Counted from the stretch's first letter, positions 1 through 12,411 are shown. The stretch is 64,000 nt of DNA from Zizania palustris (GCA_019279435.1 JAAALK010000086.1:20319913-20383912); one strand, 5' to 3'. Made by a program: numbers and translations. Notes: generated by a model from the letters alone, not told the origin.

Positions 1-427
1 GCACGTCACGATGCATTCTACCGGTAATATTACATTGCCAGCAGATCCATTTTAGCTATTAATTTTAAAAGATTCTTCGGTACTTTTAACTGATTATTAA
101 GTCCAAAAATTGTATCTTTTGCTAGTAATCAAAGTAATAAACCCTTCAGAAATGTAGTTCAAAAAGTATACGTGATTTGATTTTAGGTGGTTTAACAGAA
201 AAGTATCCTAAAATTACCGTTTTATCCGTCCGCATCATATTTTTTGAAAGATTTTGTCATCTGTACATATACTACGTCTTATCAAGATAATAGTATAAAT
301 TAATCTGAACTGTTAAATAAAATAATAGTTAACAATCAAAATGTATTAATACCCTATAAAATCTTTCCTAAAATGTTGTTTCGATATTTTTCACACACAC
401 GTATGTCTATATATATATATATAAATG

Positions 428-588
428 TTATCTTATACCACGTGTGTAGAATAACGATTATACTGAAAAATCTATTATTGAAAAAAAAATACTTAATTAT
501 TATTCCACTAAGAAAAATTACTACTAAAGGTAGTACTTACATGATCAGTGTAGAATAATTATTCTACACATGTGGTATAAAATAACAC
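428..588. repeat. Inverted-repeat (hairpin) element, MITE-like
   Basis: The left arm (gttatcttataccacgtgtg, from about 428) is matched in inverse by the right arm (ccacatgtgtagaa read on the other strand, about 556-588), giving a foldback of about 160 bp with an AT-rich loop. A diverged piece with the same core (ctacgtgtgtagaat) recurs at about 1120-1160, so this is probably a small transposon family. No transposase is seen. Confidence 0.5.
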
Positions 589-595
589 TCCTGTG

Positions 596-602
<7 letters not shown>

Positions 603-645
<43 letters not shown>

Positions 646-650
646 CAAAT
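603..650. repeat. TA dinucleotide microsatellite
   Basis: A nearly pure (TA)n tract preceded by GTGTGTGTGTA. Open frames across it are low-complexity artefacts. A shorter (TA)n tract lies at about 1095-1107. Confidence 0.85.
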
Positions 651-1814
651 GCTATCATGCACCATGATATCCATTGTTTTCTCCTTGTAGTAGCGGTTGA
701 AATGCTGATTAAGATTCGGTTAGAAGGGAAGGTCAGCGCGACGCAGCGAGCTGGTGTACGTGACGCCGTGTCAAATTGATGACATGATGAATGCTTACCA
801 AACAAGCTGCTGTTCAATGTGGCACCGAGCGTGATTGTCTGACAGAGATCCACATTTATCCGTATAATATACGCGTCTGAACTTCTCCCTTGTCGATGTC
901 GTGTGCGGCTCAGCTCGTACGGTCGCATAATAAATCTGCCTGCAGCTTGATGCTTAAAGTCAAAGAGTTGACCTTTTTTTTTATAGACAGACAGCGGTTC
1001 AACGATAGAGAGTGAGCCTTGTCCAATTACCCAGTTGTTATAGGCAGATAATCTGCTAGATCGAGCATGTATTTCAAACACCAGTCAATATGTGTATATA
1101 TATATATACGGTAGCGCTATTCTATACTACGTGTGTAGAATAGTTATTCTACACCGACTACTTTCAGTAGTGGATTTTCTTAGTAGAATAGCAATTGAGT
1201 ACTACTTTTTTCTTAGTAGTAGATTTCTCGGTAGAATAGTTATGCTGAGCTGCTCTAAAAATTGACTTCAGCTTTGAAGAGATGTGAAAAGGTAGTTCAT
1301 TGGCATTTATATGTAATTTTTTAGATTTTTTTGGAGTGGAGCAGTTAAAGGTACTTAGACCCGCTCTATCACGTTGGTGCACATTTTTTAAGTATTCTGG
1401 TTCGGATGAGAGCCTAGCAATCGTGTTTGGCTCGACTCTGACACAAAAAAAACTGGAACCGAAGAAACACAGACTAAATGCAAGCAAGACATACGTAATA
1501 TATCCAGAATCAGCTTAATTTTTTCCCCAAAAATGAAAGGCGTTAGTTCGCCAGTACGGCCCCGAGAGCGACGCTTGTTTGATTAGACCAACTGTTAGTA
1601 TTTTTTTACAAGGAATCTAATGCAAGAATTTTGGCCAAGTGAGATGTATCATATCGGAATCAATAAGCGGAAGTATTCGACAGAAGGGAAGAAGTTGGCA
1701 TTACCTCTACTACTCCTCTAGGTGCATTGACTATATGAATTCCCTTGTGATTCTTTAGGTATCTGTATTCCCCGGTGTATCTCATATACTAAATTCTGAA
1801 GAATCTCCCAACCA
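651..1814. other. Intergenic, no supported gene
   Basis: Contains a diverged copy of the hairpin element near 1085-1250 and AT-rich unique DNA. The open frames here have no recognisable domain, no splice-compatible extension and no GC-rich grass coding signature. I see no RNA gene. Confidence 0.5.
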
Positions 1815-1893
1815 AATGATTCGTTCAGTGTCTAATCCATCGAATGATTCATCAAGTGTCCAATCCATCAAATGATTCATCGAGTGTCTAACC
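1815..1893. repeat. 28-bp minisatellite, about 2.8 units
   Basis: Units start at 1815, 1843 and 1871, each opening with AATGATTCRT and containing AGTGTCYAA. The period is 28 bp, with two or three substitutions between units. It is non-coding. Confidence 0.8.
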
Positions 1894-1942
1894 TATATAA
1901 ATCCATACATAATGTTCAAAAGTGAATTGTCCGTTTTTGCCA

Positions 1943-2313
1943 GTAAACTTACTTTTAGATTGAATTAGTCGGTCATACAATTTAATATGATATCGTATCA
2001 GAGTCATCGTCGAAGGGAACTTATTATCGTTTAGTAACTACAGTGAGAAGCATCTAAAGTTTGCACCCTTCTTCAGTCTGGATAGATAAGATTTTTAGAG
2101 CAAATGCACCACAAAACATATTGAATTAGTCGTAAACTTACTTTTATATTGAATTAGTCGGTCATACAATTTAATATGATATCGTATCAGAGTCATCGTC
2201 ATCGTCAAAGGGAAGTTATTATCATTTAGTAACTACAGTGAGAAGCATCTAAAGTTTGCACCCTTCTTCAGTCTGGATAGATAAGATTTTTAGAGCAAAT
2301 GTACCACAAACAC
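1943..2313. repeat. Two-copy tandem duplication of about 189 bp
   Basis: Copy 1 starts at 1943 and copy 2 at 2132, both with GTAAACTTACTTTTA. The copies are near-identical, including the shared block CTTCAGTCTGGATAGATAAG. Copy 2 carries an extra CATCGT unit in a (CATCGT)n stretch. This looks like a recent unequal-crossover or replication duplication in intergenic DNA. Confidence 0.85.
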
Positions 2314-3660
2314 ATCTTCAGGTCTGAATTGAAGGATGCAACATGATCTATAGAAAAAAGGTAATTCTAGACAAAATTAATCCGTGCAGTGATTCATACA
2401 CCACTGGATCATTAACAAACTATATTCCAAGCAGATGCGTGGCTGCTTCTTTCTGACGGGGATCATACACCAAGATCATGATCCAAAAAAAGATTCAGGT
2501 CAATGCGAAGCTGTTAGCCCGTCGGATTCAGAGTTTCGTATTGCAGGGGAAGCATGCGAAACGTCAGTGTTACTTGGTTTTATGTGACAGGATTGTATAT
2601 TTCGAATAAGGGGAAACTGTACGATTGCATTTCTTACAATAGAAACTGAAACCTCCTTAAAGTATTATTTGGTTCAGGAGTTAGACAGAAACGAACGGCT
2701 TCATTCCATTTTACGTGTGTTTGGCTTAGAATTGGACAGAATGAAGTGGCCCTTAAAAATGAATATTCCTCGTAGACCCGGAACCATCCGCTCTAAAAAA
2801 ATCTATCGAACCGAACGGCACGCCTCCCATGTCGCCCACGCCATCCACTCTTCTTCTTGTTTCCTCTCCTGCTCTTGAACCAAACAATGAACATAAATGC
2901 TTCGTTTTATCAGATTCCAGAACCAAATAAAAAACAGAGTGACTGAGCGAAGTCATTTCATTCTCGGAATCTGAACAGAACCATTCCGTTCTATCTTTAT
3001 ATTTTTTTTTCTCCTCAGCTGCAGATAAGTCCATCCTTGCAGGCGATTTGATTAGCGCATGAGCATCCGATAGGTGACAGGATGAGTAAACAAATCACTC
3101 GTTGACCTCGTGTTGGGGTGAACTGAACTGAACTGCAGGTGATCGTCGATGGCGACGCGAGCGACAGATCCGAGCCCAGCTGCTCCGCTTGGGGATCGCT
3201 TATCTACGCTCCTGGTCGTCGTCGTCGTCCGTCCGTCAGTCGCCATGAAAAGTTTACACTTTTACCGCGAGCTCGATGCCATTGAGCCCTAAACTAATGG
3301 CGAGATAAACGGACTTGATCGCTTCCTATGCAAATGTTTGGCAACTTGGAGTAGTCTATTCCGCTCGATCGCTCGCTTGCGGTATCTTCTCAAGTTGCAG
3401 TTTGATTATAATATGTTAAACAGGGACTGCATGGTTGGTGTTGGATAGTTTGCGGCTTAAACCATATTTTAATACTAAGCGTCCGATTGATCGTTTTAGC
3501 TGTAGATTCTTTATTCTTTATAGTTAGCTGGTTTGGGTATCTAGCTGACCGGTCCGAGTAAGTAGATAGTTTAAGTGTGTAACTGACAAGAAACTATAAA
3601 AATTAATGTTCTACTGTTTCTACATTCTGCAGCTACTGATTTTTATATTTTTAGCGTCAG
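2314..3660. other. Intergenic, no supported gene
   Basis: Mixed-composition DNA with short frames only. A GTCGTCGTCGTC microsatellite lies near 3216-3230. Nothing recognisable is encoded on either strand. Confidence 0.5.
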
Positions 3661-4850
3661 AATTGAATCATTTATTTTAAGGACTTGTTTGTTTCATCTT
3701 ATAGTAGTTGCAACTATTTTTAAAATACGAACCTGAAATAAATGATCTCGATTTTAAAATTAGATTGTGAGAATAGAAATGAAATAAAATTTAGAAACTG
3801 AAAATAACATTTTTTTTATTTCTTTCTATCCAGCTACTTAGACTAGCTAGCCAAATCACGATACAAATATGATAAAAAAAACAAATCTTTTTAGTATTTT
3901 TGTGAACCCCAAATAAGATCGTGTGGCGGTCAGTTCTGCACGTCCACTGCCCGTATACGAACAAACCGGGAGAGCCGCTCTCATCTGCGCGTGTACGAAA
4001 GAGAATCAAAATGCATGCGTTTGTATTTTACGATAAGTGGTGGGGAGTCGCATCGCCTTGACCAGAGCGAAAGGATCGGCCAGATTAAATTGAAGCCTAT
4101 GAGTTTGCAGGACGCGTTTCCCAAATATATTTCACACCACAATAATCCTCCGTTCATATTTAATAATTCCATGGCTCCGGCTTATTTCAATCTTCTCCGT
4201 CGACATTACTGTTCACTCCGTTAATCATAGAATATAAGCACATAGAGATATTAATTAATAAGCAAATAGAGATATTATATAATAATAAGCAAATAGAGAT
4301 ATTATATAAGAGATAATTATAATTAGTTTATATGATGAAGCAGATAGTTATACGCACGTTTTTTTTTTGTTTCTAGTGGCTAGAGGTTCTCAGTAGCTAA
4401 CTAGTTTAAGTCACTTGATAGTCTGAGAGTTTATTTGGGGAGCTATTTTTAGAACCTGAATCTAAAACAAATGTTCTATTTTCTGGCTCAGATCGTGAGA
4501 ATCAATTGCTGCAGAATCTAAAAATAAAGTAGAATTCAGAAATTGAAAAATAACGACTTCTCCAGATTCTCATCAGCTAGATACTCAAACCATCCAACTA
4601 GTTAGACTAGCTGCCCCAAACAGGCCCCGAGAACATGTTTGCTTCAGCTTCTAACAACTGCAACTACTTTTAAAATATGAACAGAAACAAACGATCCAGA
4701 TTCTACACTCGTATTGTGAAAATCAGTACCTATAGAATCTGGAAATTAATTATAATATGGAAGCCATAAAGAATCAGCTACTCAGACTAACTAGCAATTA
4801 AGAATCTCCCGCTGCTAGAAACTGAAACAAACTAACAATCTAGAACGAAA
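3661..4850. repeat. Related AT-rich MITE-like repeats
   Basis: At least three diverged copies of one repeat occur at about 3680-3850, 4440-4625 and 4630-4840. Shared words are GCAACTACTTTTAAAATAYGAAC, RATTGTGARAATCAR and TCAGCTASWTACTYARACTAR (shown here as loose consensus). The third copy follows CCCCAAACAGGCC, a typical grass MITE terminus. A short tandem repeat (AAGCAAATAGAGATATTATATAAT-like, about 22-24 bp, three units) sits at 4237-4313. No coding capacity is visible. Confidence 0.45.
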
Positions 4851-5303
4851 ATGATTCAGATTCTAAAAGTAACCACATATATCAGAAAGTAAAACACGTG
4901 GACCCATAATATGACCACACTAAATAGAGAACTATAAAGTTGAGATAAATGAGTATAAGTATCTATATTTTAGAATAAAATTTAAAAGTTATATCTATTA
5001 TCATTTAGCATTTTAATATTTGATTGTATTAAGAAACCCTTGACTTGGCCTCTGTGGTGTTGTCCTTTTTCTTTTCATACGAAACCTGCTATTTCAAACG
5101 TATAATCAAGAATGCCCCCTCTCCCATGAATTTTCCTTTTTCCATTTTTTTCTTCAGAGGTGTTCAAGATGTGATAATTTTTTTTATTCCGGTATGATAA
5201 ATGTGTCAGACTGACGAGAGATCCACAAACCCGACTAACATACAAATTACTAAAAATTAGTTTTGATTTTTTATCATATTATCTCACACGTCATTAATGT
5301 ATA

Positions 5304-5340
5304 CTAGTAACGTGCCGTGCATGTGCTAATAAAAATAAAA
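5304..5340 (-). mobile_element. Possible Helitron 3' terminus (minus orientation)
   Basis: On the minus strand the sequence ends GCACGGCACGTTACTAG followed by T. This resembles the grass Helitron 3' end, a short GC hairpin about 10-12 nt before a terminal CTAG. The hairpin is degenerate here and I could not find the matching 5' TC end. Confidence 0.3.
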
Positions 5341-5664
5341 ATTACTTTTTTATATATAATATAATAAATATAGTTTAATGTTAATCCGAAAGGCAAACAT
5401 TATTTTTTTTCTCTACAGCTACGACCTCTGGATCGAGTCCAGATTCTCCCGGAATCCCGAAACGGCCCCACCCGCCAGCCAACCATCTGCCGACGAGATC
5501 CTCGTAATGCGTTGCGACCTCCGCGGAAGATTCACTGAGCGGTGGGCCCTCCAACTAAACGCCGAAACGTCGAAGCCCTCTCATTCGCTGTTCGTTTTTT
5601 TTTCAGTTAATTGGTTCGTTCGTCGTAAGAATACGGGAAACTTGAGACCTCACCAGTCACCTCC

Positions 5665-5670
5665 TATAAA
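5665..5670 (+). promoter_or_regulatory. TATA box for the AMT1 gene
   Basis: CTATAAATC occurs 154 bp upstream of the AMT1 start codon in a CT/GC-rich leader that also contains a GCC-repeat. Position and context fit a core promoter with transcription starting near 5695-5705. The leader between them lacks an upstream ATG. Confidence 0.6.
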
Positions 5671-5823
5671 TCGCGCCACCGTTTCTCCTCCGCCTCCCAC
5701 GCCCAATCCTACCGCCGCCGCCGCCGCCGCCGTCGCCGTTGCAGTCGCAGTCAAAGTGCTAGTTTTTCTAGGTAGAGGGGCGGAGGGGCGGTTGGTTTGA
5801 GAAGGGGAGGAGGAGCGAGAGAT

Positions 5824-7329
5824 ATGGCGACGTGCGCGGCGGACCTGGCGCCGCTGCTGGGGCCGGCGGCGGCGAACGCGACGGAGTACCTGTGCGGGCG
5901 GTTCGCGGACACGACGTCGGCGGTGGACGCGACGTACCTGCTGTTCTCGGCGTACCTCGTGTTCGCCATGCAGCTCGGCTTCGCGATGCTCTGCGCGGGG
6001 TCGGTGCGCGCCAAGAACACCATGAACATCATGCTGACCAACGTGCTCGATGCCGCCGCCGGGGCGCTCTTCTACTACCTCTTCGGCTTCGCCTTCGCCT
6101 TCGGCACGCCGTCCAACGGATTCATCGGGAAGCAGTTCTTCGGCCTCCAGCACCTGCCCAAGACCGGCTTCGACTACGACTTTTTCCTCTTCCAGTGGGC
6201 CTTCGCCATCGCCGCCGCCGGCATCACGTCGGGCTCCATCGCCGAGAGGACGCAGTTCGTCGCCTACCTCATCTACTCCGCCTTCCTCACGGGGTTCGTC
6301 TACCCGGTGGTGTCCCACTGGATCTGGTCCGTCGACGGGTGGGCCTCTGCCTCCCGCACGTCCGGGCCTCTGCTCTTCGGCTCCGGTGTCATCGACTTCG
6401 CCGGCTCCGGCGTCGTTCACATGGTCGGCGGTATCGCAGGGCTCTGGGGGGCGCTCATCGAGGGCCCTCGCATCGGGAGGTTCGACCACGCCGGCCGATC
6501 GGTGGCGCTTAAGGGCCACAGCGCGTCGCTCGTCGTGCTCGGGACGTTCCTGCTGTGGTTTGGCTGGTACGGATTCAACCCCGGATCCTTCACCACCATC
6601 CTCAAGACGTACGGCCCGTCCGGTGGCATCAACGGGCAGTGGTCCGGCGTCGGCCGCACCGCCGTCACCACGACGCTGGCCGGCAGCGTGGCGGCGCTCA
6701 CCACGCTGTTCGGGAAGCGGCTCCAGACGGGGCACTGGAACGTGACGGACGTCTGCAACGGCCTGCTCGGCGGCTTCGCGGCCATCACCGCCGGGTGCAG
6801 CGTCGTCGACCCGTGGGCGGCGGTCATCTGCGGGTTCGTATCCGCGTGGGTGCTCATCGGCCTCAACGCGCTCTCCGCGCGCCTCAAGTTCGACGACCCG
6901 CTCGAGGCCGCGCAGCTCCACGGCGGCTGCGGCGCGTGGGGGATCATCTTCACGGCGCTGTTCGCGAGGCGCAAGTACGTCGAGGAGATCTACGGCGCCG
7001 GCCGTCCGTACGGCCTGTTCTTGGGCGGCGGCGGCAAGCTGCTCGCCGCGCACGTCGTCAACGTCCTAGTCATCGCCGGGTGGGTGAGCTGCACCATGGG
7101 CCCTCTCTTCCTCGCGCTGAAGAAGCTCGGCCTGCTCCGCATCTCCGCCGACGACGAGATGTCCGGCATGGACCTAACCCGCCACGGCGGCTTCGCGTAC
7201 GTCTACCACGACGACGACGAGCACGACAAATCCGGGGTGGTTGGTGGGTTCATGCTCAGGTCCGCGCAGACCCGCGTCGAGCCGGCGGCAGCTGCAGCTT
7301 CCAACAACAACATCACCAACCAGGTGTAA
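5824..7329 (+). CDS. AMT1: High-affinity ammonium transporter, AMT1 family
   Basis: Intronless gene for a 501-residue plasma-membrane ammonium transporter (AMT/Mep/Rh superfamily; trimeric, about 11 membrane helices). It moves ammonium into the cell for glutamine synthetase. The start at 5824 is the first ATG after the TATA box and has a good context (GATATGGCG). Visible landmarks: the family signature DFAGSGVVHMVGG with Asp191; the pore twin-histidines His199 and His366 (QLHGG); and the cytosolic tail GMDLTRHGGFAY with Thr452, equivalent to the threonine whose phosphorylation closes AMT1 trimers in Arabidopsis. Length matches plant AMT1 (about 490-510). The acidic stretch after residue 461 and the tail FMLRSAQTRVEP recall grass AMT1;1/AMT1;3-type proteins, but I cannot settle the paralogue. 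No lesions seen. A long antisense frame across it is a composition shadow. Confidence 0.96.
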   Translation: MATCAADLAPLLGPAAANATEYLCGRFADTTSAVDATYLLFSAYLVFAMQLGFAMLCAGSVRAKNTMNIMLTNVLDAAAGALFYYLFGFAFAFGTPSNGFIGKQFFGLQHLPKTGFDYDFFLFQWAFAIAAAGITSGSIAERTQFVAYLIYSAFLTGFVYPVVSHWIWSVDGWASASRTSGPLLFGSGVIDFAGSGVVHMVGGIAGLWGALIEGPRIGRFDHAGRSVALKGHSASLVVLGTFLLWFGWYGFNPGSFTTILKTYGPSGGINGQWSGVGRTAVTTTLAGSVAALTTLFGKRLQTGHWNVTDVCNGLLGGFAAITAGCSVVDPWAAVICGFVSAWVLIGLNALSARLKFDDPLEAAQLHGGCGAWGIIFTALFARRKYVEEIYGAGRPYGLFLGGGGKLLAAHVVNVLVIAGWVSCTMGPLFLALKKLGLLRISADDEMSGMDLTRHGGFAYVYHDDDEHDKSGVVGGFMLRSAQTRVEPAAAAASNNNITNQV

Positions 7330-9765
7330 GTGTAACCAATCAAGAACGAGCTAGCGATCGATCGATCGCCACCCGAGAGAAGAAATCACACGTTCGTCTT
7401 GTGAATATTGCAAGACTTGTACAAACGCAGTACGTACGTAGTAGGATCGATCATATCGACAGTGTGTTTTGCAGTGTCTCGTGTACATGCGTGCGTGCAT
7501 GCGTACGTACGTGTCTTAGAATTATGGGTCCCTTGCAACATGGTTCAATTGCATGCTATGCTACTATACTGTTTGTTTAATTTTTTTGTGGCCGAATTTT
7601 ATGATGATAAAGGTGTGGTGTGGTGTGGTGCGGTGCGGTGGAAAGGAAGGGTGGTCAAGATAGGTGGCTGTGCTGGGTTCAAAGACTTGTGTGTGCGTCT
7701 GCTTTTGTCCTCTACTGCTCTACCTCATGTTTCCTGGAATCTAGTGGTTTGAGGCTGCTAATATTTATAATTTTCTACAAAAAAATATATGCCTCACTGC
7801 ACGTTTAGATTATCCATTATATTTTACACGGTCACACGGAACCACATAGAACCAGTGCATATATTTGCCATATAGTAAAAGACTATGGTTGTAAATTTTG
7901 ATCGAGCCTTGTACTTACTCCCTATTAGGGAAATTCCACTGTACCTCTAAATCATTATGCAAAATAGTAATTAAACGAACTGGTTTAAAGGATACTTCGA
8001 ATGGGGTGATACGGAACTAAAGCCCTTGCGGCAGCCGAATGACCTCCGAATATCGCCTTCCTAATATACAATAAGACGTTTGCTTTTCAATTACGATCAT
8101 ACTTAAGTTTACTATTTTATCTTGACTATTGTGTATATAGTCTGCAATGATGGTTATAATTAGAGAGCAAAGTAATACTTTTTATTGTATTTTTTCTCTA
8201 TAAATATATGTTATTTCTACTGTAATGAGGACCTATGATTCAGTCTAAGAATATATTTTGAATTGAACATAAGGTTATTATCTCTTTTAGAGGACTAAAT
8301 TAATATGGATTTTACTTCCACGCTATTTGAACCTGTAGACGTAATCTTTTAAGCCAATGGTTAGCAAGCGTAGTCTTTTCAGTTGCTATGATTATTGTAA
8401 CGTAATTAGGGCACACAGTAAGCATAATCCAATCTTTTTTTCTGTTTCTGATATCACCTATTACTATTGTGCTGTGCATAAACCATAAACTGTGTATCAT
8501 ATCTATTTTAGATGAGAGTATAAACTAGTGGTTGCATACGCGTACAGATATCAAATTTCCTAAAGAAAAAAGTATTTTTTTCGACGTCCAACACGTATGA
8601 ACAACGAAAAATAAAAAAAACACAATGGAGCCCATGCGGTATATAGATCGAGGAATAATAAATCTGTTTACAGAAAGTGCCAAAAAAATATTAACTTTAT
8701 GGCTGAGATTAAATACTCTTCTTATCTCTCAATCTCAAACTGGTAAGTGGGCACCGTATCAGAGCAGTACGAGTGTGGGGACGAACCGACGAAACAAGAA
8801 TGAACGTGCTATTATAAAGCGGCTAGTTTTCCTTGTCGTCCATTCGTAAGCTCCGTATGTACTTTTCCACTTCCCATAAAAACTGATCAAAACTTATACC
8901 CTGTAAAAACCGGTGTCTGACCCGCTCCGCATACAAACGCCCGGCCGCACACATAGCGGAGCAGCGCGACGTGAGCCCCTGTGCCACCGTCCCTGCAACG
9001 CATGCATGTGCGCGCAGCGCAACATGCGCTTGGCTGCGTGAGAAAGAAAGAAGAAAAGAGGAAAAAGAAAAAAAAAGGAAAAAGAATAAAAAATAAAAAT
9101 AAAAAACAAGAAAAAGAAAAGAAAACTGTATTTATATTTCAGTCTTTTAATTTATGTATTTTGTGCCGAAGTAAAAACCCTTAGATTTCTGAAAAATCAT
9201 GTAGAAACATAAATTTTACGCAAAAACTCTATTATAAAATAAGATTTTGTTGCAAAGCATAGACCTCTGACTAGTATATATATACCCTCGTTTTCGAATA
9301 CTGTATGTGAACAATGAACTACGTACTAAAAACTGATTTTTTAAATAATATATTTTTTTGAAAAAAAATTCAAATGAGTATAGTAGTTTCAACGTCTGAC
9401 TCGCACTAACGTGACCTTGTCGAGTCGGTTCATCGACGGTCGAACCACACTTAGCCCCAAATTACACTATACCATACAGTGACAGATGATATCTACCTAT
9501 TTTTGTAAATTTTTGAAACTGTTATACACGTTTTGATTTTTTCAAAAAATATTTTTTTCAAAAAAAAACTAAAAACTCGTGCTCTCTCTTCCGTAAGCTT
9601 GAATCAAGCACGTGAACGATCGATAGATATGACAATTTTAGCAGTTGATCTGTCGTAAACCACGATAGGGTATAGATTCATAATTAGTTTTTAGGTAAAC
9701 AGGGATATGTACGGATGGAGTCTTGGTTTATTTGTTTAGAACCCTAATTCATGTCATCTAGCAAT
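7330..9765. other. AMT1 3' flank and intergenic DNA
   Basis: A short GATC-rich and GT-rich 3' flank (CGATCGATCGATCG at about 7353; GGTGTGGTGTGGTGCGGTG at about 7611-7640) is followed by AT-rich intergenic DNA. A dispersed repeat sits at 9040-9250 (listed separately). No supported gene. Confidence 0.5.
9040..9250 (+). repeat. Dispersed repeat, copy 1 of 3
   Basis: This block shares CTGCGTGAGAAAGAAA, a poly-purine tract, TTAGATTTCTGAAAAATCAT and AAATTTTACGCAAA with 46110-46270 in the same orientation, and with about 31870-32080 in inverse orientation. All three copies abut GC-rich sequence on the TGCGTGAGAAA side, suggesting an uncharacterised transposon terminus. No coding region. Confidence 0.6.
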
Positions 9766-10290
9766 TCTACGATTTGAGAACCGAGAGATTGAGGGTGTGT
9801 TTGGTTGAGTTATTATGAGTTATAAGTTGTGGAAAAATTGCTATGAGCTATGTGACTTGTAAGCTATGAAAAAATTAAGAAGTTGTATGTTTTGAATATC
9901 CGTGGATTTATGTTTATGTTTTGGTAGCTCCTTATGTTTGGTTACATTATTAATACGTAATTTTGCACGTAAATGATAAATCATTGTAATTATGAATTTT
10001 GTGATGTTTATATTAAATCATATATTTTTAATTACACTAAAATGATACATTCTACTAAAATTTTACTTTCAAATTTTACTTTTGGACCGGTATATTGTAA
10101 TGATGTGGATAATTTTCATTTAAAGTCGAACTTAAAAGATGTGAAAGTTGGCTTCCCTAACTTTTAGTTTATACTACAAAAAATCTATTGTTTTTGAAAA
10201 AAAACTAGTCGACTCCAAGACTTACATATTTCAGTCTCCGAACCAAAAAAATAATTAAAAAACTAAACCAAACACACTCTAAATCGTAGA
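9766..10290. mobile_element. Non-autonomous DNA transposon with TIRs
   Basis: The left end (TCTACGATTTGAG, then GGTGTGTTTGGTTGAGTT) and the right end read on the other strand (TCTACGATTTAGAG, then TGTGTTTGGTTTAGTT) are inverted copies. The left arm has about 15 extra bases. The interior is AT-rich with no transposase. GTGTGTTTGGTT termini are common in grass hAT or Harbinger MITEs. I could not isolate the target duplication because the inverted repeat extends through the apparent boundary. Confidence 0.55.
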
Positions 10291-11330
10291 CCAAACGAGA
10301 CGAACCGTGCAAGGAGAATAATATGGGATGGATAGAGAGATATCATATGGATCATATCCTTCCGTCGTCGAGATTCCCCACGGCTGCCGATCAAAAAAAG
10401 GAGTGGAAAAACATTGGAATAACTTTTTTGCGGCAGAGAGGAGATAAAAGCAAAAGGAGTGTGCAGTATCGTTTTCATAATACAAAGCTCTACTACCTCA
10501 TCAGTTTAGAATGATAAGGGAGGGCAGTTGAGACTTTTTACGCGAAGAAATGTAATAATATATATACTACTGCTCTACTACCTCGGCAGTTTCCATAAAA
10601 GATATTTTTAACTTTTATTTTCCCTCGTAAATACTTGTTTTTTAACTCGTTTTATTCAGTCAATGCGTACGCAGTTAATATGACTTGCTTAGAATTAAAA
10701 CTAGCATGATTAATATGTGATATCTAAATTATTTCTTTACATCAGTAATGTTAAAACTAGCGTGATGCGTTTAAAAATGCTAAAAAATATGATTATTCAC
10801 GGGAAGAGAACGCATGTGACTGATACACTCAAATCGATTTTTACTTCATCCGTTACAGTGAGATTCAAATGTGAGGTTTACCTGTCAGTCGTATTAAAAT
10901 CAACTCGTATCGGCTTGTATAGTCTCAAATTTAACTTATCAAACAAATATACAGCGAGCACCGGCCACGTGCACGACGGCACGGCGAAGAATTGCAGAAA
11001 GATGGAGAGAGAGCAGCTGCCGCCCAGACGGGAGTTGAAACGGCAAAAGCAGCGCATCATGTCATGTGCTGCATGCATGCTTTGCTTGCTGTGTTTGCAG
11101 CAGTGAACTGGACGACGACGAGCTGAGGCTAGCTGCCGGCCACAACCGGGAAACGGCCTGCCTGGTGGTTTAACGTTTTGTTCAACAGAAAAAGAAAAGA
11201 GACTGCAAGTAGAAAATCGCGCTGTCCCAAGCAGAGTATTTGTTAGGTGCGTGCCTGTACGTATGCATGCATTGTAAACTAGCTGCATACAGCAGTATAT
11301 TTTGTTTCACTTTTTATAAGTTAAATTTGT
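10291..11330. other. Intergenic, no supported gene
   Basis: AT-rich, then moderately GC-rich DNA with short frames in both directions. None has a recognisable domain or splice-linked continuation. Confidence 0.4.
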
Positions 11331-12411
11331 TAGATTTTAACTAACTTTTTAATACTACTTTTAAATATGGTAGTGGTGGTGAATCCGTGGTGGGTCTGCC
11401 TCACCACCACTATAACTTTAAAGTGGACATACTTTGGCCTGCCACTGCAGAAGGACGGTGTTGGCCGCTGCATGAGGGAGCCGCTGCTGCAGGCAAGTGG
11501 TGCAGGGGGCGGCGCTGGCCACCGTGGGAGGGAGGGGAGGAGCCACTGTAGGACGGCAGCGCATGGACGACCCTCGAAGCACCACTGTTGGAAGGGTGGT
11601 GCTGGCCACCATGGGAGGGGAGGAGCCACCGCAGGGCATCGACGCTGGCCGTTAGCCACCATGGGTGAGAGGGGAGGGGACCACTGCAAGCCGGTGGTGC
11701 AGTACCGCCCTAAGAGCGCCATTATGGAAGGGGCGACGCTCGCTGCCGGCTGCCGCGGGAGGGAGCCATCGCAAAACGTTGGCACTGGGCACTGGCCGCC
11801 GTGGGGAGAGGGGAGGGGGGTCGTTGTAGGACGGTGGTGTAGTGGCCATGACAAGGCTGTCGTCGGTGTGGTAGTGCGAGCGTTGCAGGCCGGAGAGAGG
11901 GTGAGGGGGCAACGGCTAGAAGGCGAGGTAGGGAGAGTGGCGGTTGGGAGGGAGAGGTAAGTAGGGTCAGGCTTTATATTTTATTTATATATAAATATTT
12001 AAATAGGCATGGGTACTAAATATCTATACACGTTTACTCGACGAGTATAGGTTTTTTACCTAATAACATATCCGCAAGTATAAAATTAGGAATAAACCCA
12101 ACCTTAATAAGGTTTTTACCCGCGGGTAAACGGGCACGATTGCTATGTCGAATCCAGATAATGAGCTTATTTCTCATTGAATTTTTGATGCAGCATTTCT
12201 CCTCTAGAAACTCTAAAAAATTGTGAGATAGTCTTAGGTTTCCTGTTTCTTTTCCTCACCCGCTTTTCTTTCTTTCTTTCTTATTTATGCATTAAAGTTA
12301 TAACTAAATTACGATAAATTTTATTTTATTATGTTTTAAATTATTTGTATCATTTGCATATTTTTTTAACGTTGTAATTTTTCTCGTTGCAACGCACGGG
12401 CACTCAACTAG
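11330..12411 (+). mobile_element. Helitron-like element, 3' end at 12411
   Basis: The right end reads CTCGTTGCAACGCACGGG (imperfect CYCGT/ACGGG hairpin), then CACTCAACTAG followed by T. This is the classic grass Helitron 3' layout: a hairpin about 10 nt before CTAG, inserted next to T. The body contains a GC-rich block (11420-11960) of repeated CACCATGGGAGG-like phrases and the grass repeat phrase ACCCGCGGGTAAACGGG at about 12118. No Rep/helicase frame is present, so it would be non-autonomous. The left boundary is a guess at the start of the GC-rich block. Confidence 0.4.

Noticed and set aside
545..1081. 178-codon minus-strand frame over the TA microsatellite
   Set aside because: Its end is translated TATA repeat (YIYIYI) and the rest has no domain or splice context.
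5650..7053. 467-codon open frame antisense to AMT1
   Set aside because: It is Arg/Glu/Ala-rich with no domain. It is the expected shadow of a GC3-rich intronless gene.
11330..11960. Pro/Arg/Gly-rich frames on both strands
   Set aside because: Several overlapping frames are open at once, driven by CACCATGGGAGG-like repeats inside a Helitron-like block.
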